A program made the translations under genes and the position numbers. From contig JBCFAY010000002.1 in assembly GCA_038562375.1 (NCBI GenBank), positions 170,495-234,494 on the forward strand: 64,000 nt of DNA, in the 5' to 3' direction. The notes under the pieces are model-generated. The model saw only the letters and a list, made by a program, of their open reading frames with translations. It made no database searches and had not been told where the DNA came from. Positions 53,048-61,473 of the stretch are shown piece by piece (position 1 is the first letter of the stretch; every line of letters starts with the position of its first letter). The stretch is from JBCFAY01 sp038562375. Lineage in GTDB: Bacteria > Bacillota > Clostridia > Christensenellales > CAG-138.

Positions 53048-53536
53048 ATGAAACTGTATATCAAGCAAAAGGTTTTCTCGTGGACGGACAAATTCACCGT
53101 AAAAGATGAAGCGGGCCAAGACAGATATTATGTTGAAGGCGAATTTTTTTCCTTCGGGAAGAAGCTGCATGTGCTGGATACGTCCGGCGGCGAGGCGGCG
53201 TTCATCCAGCAGAAGGTATGGAGCTTCCTGCCGCGCTATTATGTGTTTGCGAATGGGCGGCAAATTGCCGAGATCGTAAAGGAATTCACCTTCCTTCGTC
53301 CCAGATACAGCATCGAAGGGCTTGGCTGGCAGGTTGAAGGCGATTTCTGGGCGCACGACTATGAGATCACCCGCGGCGGCAGTCCGGTTGTGACGATCCG
53401 TAAAGAATGGTTTACCTGGGGCGACAGTTACGCGCTGGATATCGCCGACGCGCACGACGAGATCATCGCGCTGGCCGTCGTACTGGCCATCAACTGCGCA
53501 ATGGCCGCCGCTGCAGCCGCGTCGTCAAGCCATTAA
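53048..53536 (+). CDS. LURP-one-related (DUF567) protein
   Basis: A 162-residue protein of the LURP-one/tubby-like fold: MKLYIKQKVFSWTDKFTVKD, GEFFSFGKKLHVLD, IQQKVWSFLPRYYVF and EGLGWQVEGDFWAHDYEI. Bacterial members are small, single-domain and of unknown function; some bind lipid. The C-terminus is a hydrophobic alanine-rich helix (LAVVLAINCAMAAAAAA), which may touch the membrane. GGAGGGATC precedes the ATG at 53048. It follows the lipoprotein by about 50 bases, probably in one transcript. Confidence 0.85.
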   Translation: MKLYIKQKVFSWTDKFTVKDEAGQDRYYVEGEFFSFGKKLHVLDTSGGEAAFIQQKVWSFLPRYYVFANGRQIAEIVKEFTFLRPRYSIEGLGWQVEGDFWAHDYEITRGGSPVVTIRKEWFTWGDSYALDIADAHDEIIALAVVLAINCAMAAAAAASSSH

Positions 53537-53683
53537 CCGTCCAGCCGGACAACGTCTGTATATGTAAGCTCCCACTGAATTGGCGGTGGGCGCCTTTGCA
53601 TAGGGCCTCAAAAAACACCTTTGGCCGTAATATTCAGCCTCCACAAATCGTTGTGCCCACTAATAACCGAATAGCGACCGTGT

Positions 53684-53719
53684 CCCGGCATAGGAATCCC
53701 CTTTCCCTGCCGGGGTTTT
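53684..53719 (+). terminator. Possible terminator before the ArdC-like gene
   Basis: CCCGGCA (53684-53690) and TGCCGGG (53708-53714) form a stem with a 17-base loop, followed by GTTTTGC. It would end transcription from the LURP-one gene and insulate the conjugative element genes. The rest of 53537-53757 holds no supported gene. Confidence 0.45.
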
Positions 53720-53757
53720 GCTTTTGGAACAAAGCGTCTATGAAAGGAACGTTTTAT

Positions 53758-55500
53758 ATGGCAGAGTACGGCAAATCGAACGACCGGCTCAAAGAGATCA
53801 CCGACCGGCTGGAGCAGGGCATCCAGGACCTGTTCAACAGTGAACGATTCGCAACGTATCTCAAAACTATGTCCAGGTTTTACAATTACAGTTTCAATAA
53901 TACCCTGCTGATCGCCCTCCAACGCCACGACGCCACGCTGATTGCGGGCTACAACTCATGGCAGGACGATTTCAAACGCCAGGTCAGGCGCGGGGAACAC
54001 GGCATCAAGATCCTCGCCCCCTGCCCCATCGAGCGTCAAATAGAGATGGAGAAGATCGACCCTGTGACACGGCAGGCCGTCATAGGACCGGACGGCAAGC
54101 CCGTTACCGAAACGATGGAGATAACGACCCCGGCCTTTAAGGCGGTGACGGTATTTGACGTGAGCCAAACCGAGGGTGAACCACTGCCTGCGCTGGGCAT
54201 TGACGAGCTGACCGGCAACGTAGAACAGTACCCGGACTTTTTCGAGGCGCTAAAGCGGGTTTCGCCTATACCCGTCGAGTTTGAGAAGATCGCCAGCGGC
54301 GCGAAGGGCTACTGCAATTATGAGGAACACCGCATTGCCATCCGGGAGGGTATGAGCGAGGTGCAGACGGTCAAGACGGCTATCCATGAGATCACTCACG
54401 CCCGGCTGCATGACATCCACCGGGAAAAGGAAAAGGACATTCCCCCGGAACAGCGCAAAGACCGCAACACCCGCGAGGTGGAGGCCGAGAGTGTGGCCTA
54501 TACCGTATGCCGGCATTACGGGATCGAAACATCGGACTATTCCTTCGGCTACATCGCCGGTTGGAGCAGCGGGCGGGAAACAAAAGAGCTGAAAGCCTCT
54601 CTGGAGTTGATCCGCTCCACCGCCGCGGGGCTGATCACCGACATCGACGACAATTTCCGGGAACTAGTGCGAACAAGGACGCAGGAACCGCCGGAGCTTA
54701 CCCGCGCGGAGGCGCTTGCCCGGGACGTTGACGAACTGATGCAGCAATACGACCCCGCCTATTCTGAAAGGGTAACGGACAGGGCCGCCCATCTGAAAGA
54801 GCTGGCCGAGGTCATAGACCACGGCAACATGTTCCATGTCCAGGCCGCTATGCACTATATTTCCGAAACATCAAAGGAATACAGAGCGCGGGCGGCGACC
54901 CTGTTCGATCGGCTGGAAAACTACCGGGACACCTTTACCATCTACCAGCTCAAGGGAGGCCCGGAAATGTGGGATTACCGTTTTGAACCGCTGGAGCGTC
55001 TGCAGGCGGCGGGGCTGGGGGTTGATCGGACCAATTACAGGCGGGTTTATGAAGCGCCCCTTGCCGCTGAGGATACCTTGGAGGACATCTATCAGCAGTT
55101 CAATATAGGCTTAAACAACTATTCTGCGAACTATACCGGCTATTCGCTGTCCGTCAGCGACATTGTGGTGCTGCATCGGGATGGCAGGGACACGGCTTAT
55201 TACGTCGACAGCTTCGGCTTTACCGAGGCGCCGCAGTTTTTAACCCATCCCCAGTTGCCTGCCAATTCCCTTGAAACGATGGAAAATACCGTGGAGCAGA
55301 ACTACAACATGCCGGATGGGCGCATCAACAACACCCCGACAGTAAATTCCGTTGAGGAGCGATTAAAGCGCGGCGAGACCGTTACACTCTCCGAGATTCT
55401 GGCGGACGCCAGGGAGAAGCCCCCTGTTAACGAACGGGTAATGGCTCAGCCGCCCAGAGAAAAAAAGAAGCCTGTTCAAAGACCGGAAAGGGAACGATGA
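53758..55500 (+). CDS. ArdC-like/YodL-domain protein with M78-type metallopeptidase motif
   Basis: A 580-residue protein typical of Clostridia conjugative elements. Residues 5-100 match the ArdC ssDNA-binding domain (RFATYLKTMSRFYNYSFNNT, TLIAGYNSWQ). Residues 210-280 carry a zinc-peptidase motif HEITHARLHD with the downstream Glu in TREVEAESVAYTV. The later part (about 385-500) is YodL-like (TFTIYQLKGGPEMWDYRF, DIVVLHRDGRDTAYYVDSFGF). It probably protects incoming single-stranded element DNA from host restriction. AAAGGA precedes the ATG at 53758. Confidence 0.85.
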   Translation: MAEYGKSNDRLKEITDRLEQGIQDLFNSERFATYLKTMSRFYNYSFNNTLLIALQRHDATLIAGYNSWQDDFKRQVRRGEHGIKILAPCPIERQIEMEKIDPVTRQAVIGPDGKPVTETMEITTPAFKAVTVFDVSQTEGEPLPALGIDELTGNVEQYPDFFEALKRVSPIPVEFEKIASGAKGYCNYEEHRIAIREGMSEVQTVKTAIHEITHARLHDIHREKEKDIPPEQRKDRNTREVEAESVAYTVCRHYGIETSDYSFGYIAGWSSGRETKELKASLELIRSTAAGLITDIDDNFRELVRTRTQEPPELTRAEALARDVDELMQQYDPAYSERVTDRAAHLKELAEVIDHGNMFHVQAAMHYISETSKEYRARAATLFDRLENYRDTFTIYQLKGGPEMWDYRFEPLERLQAAGLGVDRTNYRRVYEAPLAAEDTLEDIYQQFNIGLNNYSANYTGYSLSVSDIVVLHRDGRDTAYYVDSFGFTEAPQFLTHPQLPANSLETMENTVEQNYNMPDGRINNTPTVNSVEERLKRGETVTLSEILADAREKPPVNERVMAQPPREKKKPVQRPERER

Positions 55501-55503
55501 ACT

Positions 55504-55803
55504 ATGATTAAGTTTACCGTTGAGGAAAGCAACCTGATCTGCATGTACAACACCGGCACGCGGGTCGGTACGTTGACTGCACTACGGATGTTCCTGCCCT
55601 TCATTGACGATCCGGACATGCGGGCCATTGCCGACAGCACGGCGGCCAAGCTGGACGGCATGACCGACGCCGAATTTGCGGCCGTTGCCTTCGGACCAGT
55701 CCATCCCGACGCGGATGATGAGCACGGGGCGGCTGAGATGCGAACCACGATTATCGTGCTCATATCCGATAAGCAGCGGGGCACGGATGTTAATTGTTTT
55801 TAA
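55504..55803 (+). CDS. Transposon-transfer assisting (TTRAP) family protein
   Basis: A 99-residue small protein beginning MIKFTVEESNLICMYNTGTR, the family signature, followed by a helical region (DPDMRAIADSTAAKLDGMTD). These proteins accompany Tn1549-type elements and are thought to help transfer; the mechanism is unknown. It starts three bases after the ArdC-like stop, so it is in the same operon. The C-terminal 30 residues (EHGAAEMRTTIIVLISDKQR) are longer than I expect for the family and may come from read-through after a small deletion. Confidence 0.8.
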   Translation: MIKFTVEESNLICMYNTGTRVGTLTALRMFLPFIDDPDMRAIADSTAAKLDGMTDAEFAAVAFGPVHPDADDEHGAAEMRTTIIVLISDKQRGTDVNCF

Positions 55804-55869
55804 TTGAGATACCCTATTATCCCCCCGTTTGTTTATAAGTGCTTTTAGGGTTATAACCCTAAATATTGC

Positions 55870-55899
55870 TTGTATAGTTGTATTGTATTGGGGTATAAT
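55870..55899 (+). promoter_or_regulatory. Promoter of the DUF4143 ATPase gene
   Basis: TTGTAT (55870-55875), 18 bases, TATAAT (55894-55899), 21 bases before the ATPase ATG. The surrounding bases are AT-rich compared with both neighbours. Confidence 0.55.
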
Positions 55900-55920
55900 T
55901 CAAAAAAGGTGGTGATTCTC

Positions 55921-57141
55921 ATGATTCAAAGAGAATTATATTTGAAACAAATTAGGCCGTTTATAGATAAGCCCTTTGTCAAAGTGCTGACAGGCATCCG
56001 ACGCTGCGGAAAATCCTCCATCCTAATGATGGTAAGAGACGAGATTGCACAAAGCGGCGTCACACAGAAGAATATCATTTATATTAATTTTGAGAATCTT
56101 GACTTTGCTGACCTCGATACGGCGGAGAAGCTGCATAAGCACTTGAAAACGCAAATGGGTGATGAAGACCGCTATTACATTCTTCTAGACGAGATTCAAG
56201 AAGTGAAGCATTGGGAGAAGGCAATTAACTCTCTACTTTCAAGCACGAATGTCGACCTGTATATCACAGGCTCCAATTCGCGCCTTCTCTCCTCCGAGCT
56301 TGCGACCTATATCGCGGGTCGCTACGTAGAAATCAAGATCAACACGCTGTCTTTCCGGGAGTACCTTTTGTTCAAAGAAGTACGTATCGGTGAAAAGCCG
56401 AGCAACATGCGGGAGGAAATTCGCTCTTATATCCGGCTCGGCGGCTTCCCTGCCGTACATATTGGGGACTATGATGAGGATGTGGCTTACCGAATCGTAA
56501 ACGACATCTATTCGTCGGCCATTCTCCGGGATACCGTGCAGCGCCACGGCATAAGAAATATCGAACTGTTGGAGCGTATAGTGAAGTTCGTATTCGACAA
56601 CATTGGTAACACCTTCTCCGCAAAGAATGTGGCCGACTATTTCAAGAACCAGCAGAGAAAGGTTGATCTGAATACAGTCTACAATTATTTAAGTGCACTT
56701 GAAAGCGCCTATATCATCCGGCGTATTCCACGTTATGATATCAAGGGCAAAGAGATCCTGCAAACCAACGAGAAATACTTTCTCGGGGACCAGTCGTTAG
56801 CCTATGCAGTCATGGGTTACAAAGACCGGATGATCTCAGGTATCTTGGAGAATATCGTGATGCTGGAGTTGGAACGGCGTGGATATCGCGTTTTTATCGG
56901 TAAGCTCGATACCAAAGAAATTGACTTTATAGCAGAGCGTAAAAACGAGAAGGTATACATTCAGGTTTCCTATACGCCTACGGTTTCGCAGGAGACCATT
57001 GATCGTGAATTTAGTCCGCTGCTAGCTGTTAAAGACCACTATTCCAAATATGTAGTCACGATGGATGATTTCTGGAATGATAATATTGAGGGCATCAAGC
57101 ACAAGCATCTTGCGGGTTTTCTTTTGATGGAAGAGTATTAA
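55921..57141 (+). CDS. AAA ATPase with DUF4143 C-terminal domain
   Basis: A 406-residue ATPase. Walker A VLTGIRRCGKSSIL and Walker B YYILLDEIQEV are intact, with the sensor stretch DLYITGSNSRLLSSELATY and IAGRYVEI. The DUF4143 end (YFLGDQSLAYAVMGYK, MLELERRGYRVFIGKLDTKE, DFIAERKNEKVYIQVSY) looks like a restriction-nuclease-type fold with D-E-QVSY in place of D-E-K. Function of this large family is unknown. It has its own promoter and terminator and more AT-rich codons than its neighbours, so it appears to be cargo inserted between TTRAP and MobC. AGGTGGTG precedes the ATG. Confidence 0.88.
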   Translation: MIQRELYLKQIRPFIDKPFVKVLTGIRRCGKSSILMMVRDEIAQSGVTQKNIIYINFENLDFADLDTAEKLHKHLKTQMGDEDRYYILLDEIQEVKHWEKAINSLLSSTNVDLYITGSNSRLLSSELATYIAGRYVEIKINTLSFREYLLFKEVRIGEKPSNMREEIRSYIRLGGFPAVHIGDYDEDVAYRIVNDIYSSAILRDTVQRHGIRNIELLERIVKFVFDNIGNTFSAKNVADYFKNQQRKVDLNTVYNYLSALESAYIIRRIPRYDIKGKEILQTNEKYFLGDQSLAYAVMGYKDRMISGILENIVMLELERRGYRVFIGKLDTKEIDFIAERKNEKVYIQVSYTPTVSQETIDREFSPLLAVKDHYSKYVVTMDDFWNDNIEGIKHKHLAGFLLMEEY

Positions 57142-57172
57142 GTGTGAAAACAAAGCATTGCCGAGAAAATAG

Positions 57173-57196
57173 GGTGTTGAGAAAATCAACACCTTT
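57173..57196 (+). terminator. Terminator after the DUF4143 ATPase gene
   Basis: GGTGTTGA (57173-57180), GAAAA loop, TCAACACC (57186-57193), then TTT. Confidence 0.8.
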
Positions 57197-57345
57197 CGCT
57201 TCCCCATCGAAACTCAAAACCAATCGTTATCGTTTCCCAACATGAGATTGCTGTCTCGTGTTGCAGCAAGCACTGAATTTGGATATCCCTCTAAATTCGC
57301 TTGTTAGGGGCAGACCCCTAAAACCCCCAGAACAGGTTACATCAT

Positions 57346-57717
57346 ATGAGAAAACGTAATACGCCATTTCTTGTTCGGTTAACACAAAAGGAGAATGAGC
57401 AGCTCAATCGGCAGTTGGCGTTAAGTGGCATGACGAGAGAAGGATATATCCGTTCTTTGATTTGCGGATTCGTTCCCCGCCCCCTCCCTCCGCTCGACTA
57501 CCATGCCTTGATCCGCGAACTCCACAATATCGGCAGCAACCTCAACCAGATTGCGGCCAAGGCCAACGCCATCGGGCATATCGACACGACCGTGTTTCTA
57601 TATGAAGCAAACCGGTTGCGGCGCGCTGTACAGGAAATTCAGGAGGCATTCACCGCCCCGGAAAGGAGGAACGAGCTTGGCAACGACGGCCATATGGGAT
57701 GTAACCGATCGCCTTGA
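57346..57717 (+). CDS. mobC: MobC-type relaxosome protein
   Basis: A 123-residue basic DNA-binding accessory protein: FLVRLTQKENEQLNRQLALS and GMTREGYIRSLI form a ribbon-helix-helix-like start, and LIRELHNIGSNLNQIAAKAN is the conserved MobC segment. It helps the relaxase open the transfer origin. Its last 41 bases overlap the relaxase gene. The transfer origin itself is expected upstream (57200-57345) but I could not identify a nic site. Confidence 0.88.
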   Translation: MRKRNTPFLVRLTQKENEQLNRQLALSGMTREGYIRSLICGFVPRPLPPLDYHALIRELHNIGSNLNQIAAKANAIGHIDTTVFLYEANRLRRAVQEIQEAFTAPERRNELGNDGHMGCNRSP

Positions 57718-59863
57718 CCGGGTTATAGACTACGCGGCCAACCCTGAGAAGACCGAAAACATTGACTTTTCCCACCACGATTTTCGCGGCCTCCAGGACG
57801 TGTTGGCGTATACGCAGCAAGATGCTAAAACGGGAAAACAGTTTTACGTGTCCGGCGTCAACTGCGATCTACTGACCGCCTGCGAGCAGATGCAGCGCAC
57901 CAAGCGCCGGTTTCAAAAGGCGGACGGGATCCTGGCCTTCCACGGGTATCAGGCGTTCGCTCCCGGCGAAGTCACGCCGGAAACCGCGCACGCCATCGGT
58001 GTCAGGCTGGCGGAGGCTCTCTGGGGCGACCGTTTCGAAGTGGTAGTTTCCACCCATCTCGATAAACACCATCTGCACAACCATTTCGTCCTGAATTCCG
58101 TATCCTTCATCGACGGCAAACGGTATTATGATAACAAGGCCACTTACGCCTGGATGCGCCACGAATCCGATCGGCTGTGCCGGGAATATGCGCTCTCCGT
58201 CATAAAGGAGCCGCAGCAGGGTAAGTCCAGACAATACGCGGAATGGAAAGCCGAGCAGGAAGGCCAACCGACGTGGCGCGGGCTCATTCGCGCGGATGTG
58301 GACAGCGCTATCGCAGCTTCCGTCACCTTCACACAGTTCCTTGCGGAACTCCGCCGACAGGGGTACGAAATCAAAACCGGCGTCAAGTATCTTGCCGTGC
58401 GACCGCCTGGGAAGGAACGCTTCGTCCGTCTGCAATCCCTTGGCAATGAATACACGGAAGATGCCATCAAGAATCGTATCCTGCACAATCGCGCACCGAA
58501 GAAACAGCAGGCGCTACCTGAGCCAGGAAGGCGGAGAGGCAGGCTGAAAGGCAATCCGAAATTCGGCAAGCGCCTGACCGGCCTGCAGGCACTCTACATC
58601 CATTATCTATATAAGATGGGCATTCTCCCCCACCGCCGTGCGTCCCCGAAAAGGACGCATTTTTTGTTGCGGGAAGATCTGAGGCGCCTCAATGAGATCA
58701 TCGCCCAAACCAAGCTGCTTTGCGCACACGGCATCGTGAACGCGGAGCAGCTTTCCTCCTATCAGGAAGGCGTGCAGCAGAAAATCGCCGTTCTCACAGA
58801 AGTCCGGCGAGTATTGTACAATCGTCTGCGCCACTGTCATAGTCCGGAGCAGGTAGATATCGTCAAGGGCCGGATTACAGAGCTGTCGGGGCAGCTCAGG
58901 ACATTGCGAAAGGAGTTGAAACTATGCGAGGGCATTCTTTCCCGCGCCGACGCCATGCAAAACACCTTAAACCAGGTAAAGCAGGAGGAAATCCAACAAC
59001 GAAGGGAGGAGAAAGGCTTGAACAACAGCGAAGCGGCCGACCAGGTCGTCAGCATGAGCTTAAAGGGCATTGAGGTGATCGCCAAGATCGCGGGCGTGGG
59101 TGCGAAGAATCTCGCCATCTACCTCTACGCCGTACTCAACGACCAAAAGCGCACCAAGGGCAGGACAAGGCTAGAGGGGCTTTTGCGCAGCGGCAAGGAA
59201 TTGAAGGTATTCGCCGTCCGGAATCAGGATTTGAAGAAGTTCACCGAAGAGGCCAAGCGCTACGGCATTCTCTATTGCGCCCTGCGTGATAAAAAAGGTC
59301 TAGACGGGATATGCGACATCATGGTACGCGCCGAGGACGCCTCCAAGATCAACCGCATCGTGGAGCGCTTCAAACTCTCCACTGTGGAAACGGCGAGCAT
59401 TAAGAACGAGATTGAAAAATCCATGGCCGCAAGGCAAGTCGGGAAGCCGCCGACCGAGAAGTCCACGCCCGCCGAAAAGAGCGCCGATAATTTTCTCAAC
59501 AACATCCTAGCCAAGCCGGATGCGGCCACTCCCCAAGCGTCCCCGGCAGACAACCCAAACCCCACGGCGGCGAGGACGGAGAAACCCCTTCCGTCCGAGC
59601 CTATCTCCGAGCGCAGCGGAAGTTCCGCCGAGGGTATCAGTGAGCCGGAACGTAAATCCGTCCGGCAGGATTTGAAGGAAATCCGCGAGCGCCGCAAGGG
59701 GCTGGCGGAACAAGCGCCGGATAAAACCAAGCCCCAACCTGTGGCGCACCGGCCGAAGAACAAGAAACCCAAGCAAAAAGCAGGGAGGTACAGGCAGGTG
59801 TCTGCGAGTTATGCGGACGCAAAGACGGGGCTACCTACGAGGTTCATCATGTCCCGAGCCTGA
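57677..59863 (+). CDS. MobP-type relaxase fused to a PcfB (DUF3801) protein
   Basis: A 728-residue fusion. Residues 1-440 are the relaxase: N-terminal YAANPEKT stretch, then the metal-binding HLDKHHLHNHFVLNSV. A coiled, charged linker (QEEIQQRREEKG) leads into residues 447-590, a DUF3801/PcfB domain: SLKGIEVIAKIAGVGAKNLA, YLYAVLNDQKRTKGRTRLEG, RYGILYCALRDKKG and MVRAEDASKINRIVERF. PcfB normally is a separate gene linking the relaxosome to VirD4. AGGAGG precedes the TTG start at 57677, and GGGAGGAG precedes an in-frame TTG at 59018 where a free PcfB could begin. The last about 16 residues come from the group II intron fragment, so the natural end is lost. Confidence 0.88.
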   Translation: MATTAIWDVTDRLDRVIDYAANPEKTENIDFSHHDFRGLQDVLAYTQQDAKTGKQFYVSGVNCDLLTACEQMQRTKRRFQKADGILAFHGYQAFAPGEVTPETAHAIGVRLAEALWGDRFEVVVSTHLDKHHLHNHFVLNSVSFIDGKRYYDNKATYAWMRHESDRLCREYALSVIKEPQQGKSRQYAEWKAEQEGQPTWRGLIRADVDSAIAASVTFTQFLAELRRQGYEIKTGVKYLAVRPPGKERFVRLQSLGNEYTEDAIKNRILHNRAPKKQQALPEPGRRRGRLKGNPKFGKRLTGLQALYIHYLYKMGILPHRRASPKRTHFLLREDLRRLNEIIAQTKLLCAHGIVNAEQLSSYQEGVQQKIAVLTEVRRVLYNRLRHCHSPEQVDIVKGRITELSGQLRTLRKELKLCEGILSRADAMQNTLNQVKQEEIQQRREEKGLNNSEAADQVVSMSLKGIEVIAKIAGVGAKNLAIYLYAVLNDQKRTKGRTRLEGLLRSGKELKVFAVRNQDLKKFTEEAKRYGILYCALRDKKGLDGICDIMVRAEDASKINRIVERFKLSTVETASIKNEIEKSMAARQVGKPPTEKSTPAEKSADNFLNNILAKPDAATPQASPADNPNPTAARTEKPLPSEPISERSGSSAEGISEPERKSVRQDLKEIRERRKGLAEQAPDKTKPQPVAHRPKNKKPKQKAGRYRQVSASYADAKTGLPTRFIMSRA

Positions 59864-60059
59864 AAAGTCTGGAGGGCAATGAGCTTTGGGTTAAGGTCAT
59901 GCAGGAAAAGCGTCGCAGGACGCTCGTGGTCTGTGAAGAGTGCCATAAGGCCATTCACAGCCATTAAGATGGATATGTAAAGATTTAGTGGAGAGCCGTA
60001 TACATGGAGACGTGTACGTACGGTTCGGAGGCGAGGGTCAGCAATGACCCTTAGCCTAT
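59790..60059 (+). mobile_element. 3' end of a group II intron
   Basis: Overlapping the end of the relaxase gene in another frame, bases 59800-59967 encode the C-terminal HNH domain of an intron reverse transcriptase (VCELCGRKDGATYEVHHVPS, then VVCEECHKAIHSH and a stop). Domain V follows at 59991-60026 (GAGAGCCGTATACATGG then ACGTGTACGTACGGTTC), and domain VI at 60027-60059 is a hairpin with GGGTCA/TGACCC and a TTA bulge that would hold the branch-point A, ending CCTAT. The 5' part of the intron and nearly all of the reverse transcriptase are missing, so it cannot splice. Confidence 0.88.
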
Positions 60060-60134
60060 GGCTTCCTGACACTGGCGGGAGGTGTGGTCATTACGTTCGC
60101 CAAGGAAATTCTCAACATGATCACGGGAAGCTGA
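60060..60134 (+). pseudogene. 3' exon: C-terminal piece of a VirB2-like small membrane protein
   Basis: Directly after the intron end, 24 codons read GFLTLAGGVVITFAKEI, then LNMITGS and a stop. This resembles the C-terminal helix of the small TrbC/VirB2-like proteins that precede VirB6 in Tn1549-type elements (from memory, not searched). The upstream exon and start are gone, so it is a relic. Confidence 0.55.
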
Positions 60135-60137
60135 GCC

Positions 60138-60362
60138 ATGTTTGACCGTTTTCCCATCACCGGACCCATGCATATCCACTCGCTGGATGGCGGGCTTGCT
60201 GAGGCGACAATTCTTGAGAAGGTTGGCGATAACAAATACATTGCGGAATATGGCGGTATAAGATGCACCGCCATTTTTAATCCCTTTGTCGGCGAATTCT
60301 ATGTGGATGATAAGTTTGGCGTTATCCGGAACAAGACCCTCGTGCGGGAAGACTACCGGTAG
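60138..60362 (+). CDS. Small conjugative-element protein, function unknown
   Basis: A 74-residue protein, MFDRFPITGPMHIHSLDGGL with AEYGGIRCTAIFNPFVGEFY later. The fold is probably all-beta. It sits three bases after the VirB2-like fragment and 62 bases before the VirB6-like gene, a place where Tn1549-type elements carry a small uncharacterised gene. No signal peptide or helix is visible. The ribosome site is weak, so translation may have relied on coupling to the upstream gene, which is now broken. Confidence 0.6.
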   Translation: MFDRFPITGPMHIHSLDGGLAEATILEKVGDNKYIAEYGGIRCTAIFNPFVGEFYVDDKFGVIRNKTLVREDYR

Positions 60363-60424
60363 TAAAAATAGAACGGCAGGCCTGCAAGCATCGTGGGTCT
60401 GCCCTGGAAATGAGGTGAAAGTAA

Positions 60425-60820
60425 TTGGGCAGTGGGAATTGGATTATAGACAACCTCAACAACGCCCTGCAAACCTGGAACGATAAAATGTCCGAAATCT
60501 GGCAGCTCGTCACGCAGTCCCCCGAACACTTCCGGGGCGGCGGTATCTGGAGCGTGATTACGAGTATCTACGGCGCACTACAGGCCATAGGCTACGCGCT
60601 GCTGGTGCTATTTTTTGTGATCGGGGTCGTGAAGACCTGCGGCAGCTTTGTGGAAATCAAAAAGCCCGAGCATGCACTCAAGCTATTCATCCGGTTCGTG
60701 CTGGCGAAAGCCGCAATCACCTACGGCCTGCAACTCATGATGGCCTTGTTCAACATCGTGCAGGGCGTGATCTCCGCCATCATGGGCAGTGCAAGCATAA
60801 TCAAACTCAAGACCTTGTGA
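60425..60820 (+). pseudogene. VirB6/TrbL-like channel protein, C-terminus lost
   Basis: The N-terminal 125 residues match VirB6-like proteins of CD1115-type elements: SGNWIIDNLNNALQTWNDKM, GGGIWSVITSIYGALQAIGY, FFVIGVVKTCGSFVEIKKPE and LQLMMALFNIVQGVISAIMG. There are two or three hydrophobic helices. The family is normally more than twice as long; here the frame ends ASIIKLKTL, where sequence from the oppositely oriented DUF2075 fragment begins. GAGGTGAAAG precedes the TTG start at 60425. It cannot form a working transfer channel. Confidence 0.82.
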
Positions 60821-61461
60821 GGTATGTATACAACCGATCTGATTTTCGCCTTCCGGCTTAATAGCCCATAGCTCTCGACTGGCTCTGCTGTTCCAAGGCA
60901 TACCAAATAGATAGGGGTTCTGCTTACAATTTTATTGTATTGTGGAAATGTAAGTGGCTCAGGCACTTTTTCTTTATAATTATGAAGATAGGAACACGAT
61001 AAACTATGTATAGAATTAGATTGAATGGCAGTATTCATATCATCAAGCATTTGTTTATACGACCATGCCTGATACGATGGATGAGCCATGTCACGCTCTC
61101 GGCCGCCTACATAGGCAATTACAACATCTTCTCTATCGGTAGCTTCCGCGTCGTCCCATTGTTTTAACTCTACGATTACGAAGTTGTTTTCATCTCTTTG
61201 GTTCCGGCCGGAAATAATAAAGTCCACTCGTTTACTGGATGTTGGGATGGTAAACTCTATCAGAATACCGCAATCGTCAGCAACTTGTGAGTTGCGTACA
61301 ATCTTCTCCATAAATTGCATGGAATTGTTCCACGCTCGTTTCTCGCCGGTTGCCGGGCGCTTTCCAAAAGCATGAATAAAGGCGCCCTCAATTTTATCTG
61401 TAATAGAGTTGTTATCAACAGCGTACCTAAAATCAATAGCATTGCTACTATATAAAATCAA
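60721..61461 (-). pseudogene. DUF2075-type protein, N-terminal fragment
   Basis: A minus-strand frame starting with TTG at 61461 (LILYSSNAIDFRYAVDNNSI). RAWNNSMQFMEKIVRNSQVA, FTIPTSSKRVDFIISGRNQR, NFVIVELKQWDDA and AHPSYQAWSYKQMLDDMN match the N-terminal nuclease-like part (D-E-K: VDFI, VIVELK) of DUF2075 helicase-domain proteins. The helicase part, several hundred residues, is missing: the frame runs past PQYNKIVSRTPIYLV and into the antisense of VirB6. The breakpoint is probably near 60800-60900. It follows the MazG-like gene by 12 bases on the same strand. Confidence 0.75.
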
Positions 61462-61473
61462 TCAATCCACATC

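Noticed and set aside
53407..53757. N-terminal extension of the ArdC-like frame
   Set aside because: The first 117 codons overlap the LURP-one gene and a hairpin; the ArdC match and ribosome site start at 53758.
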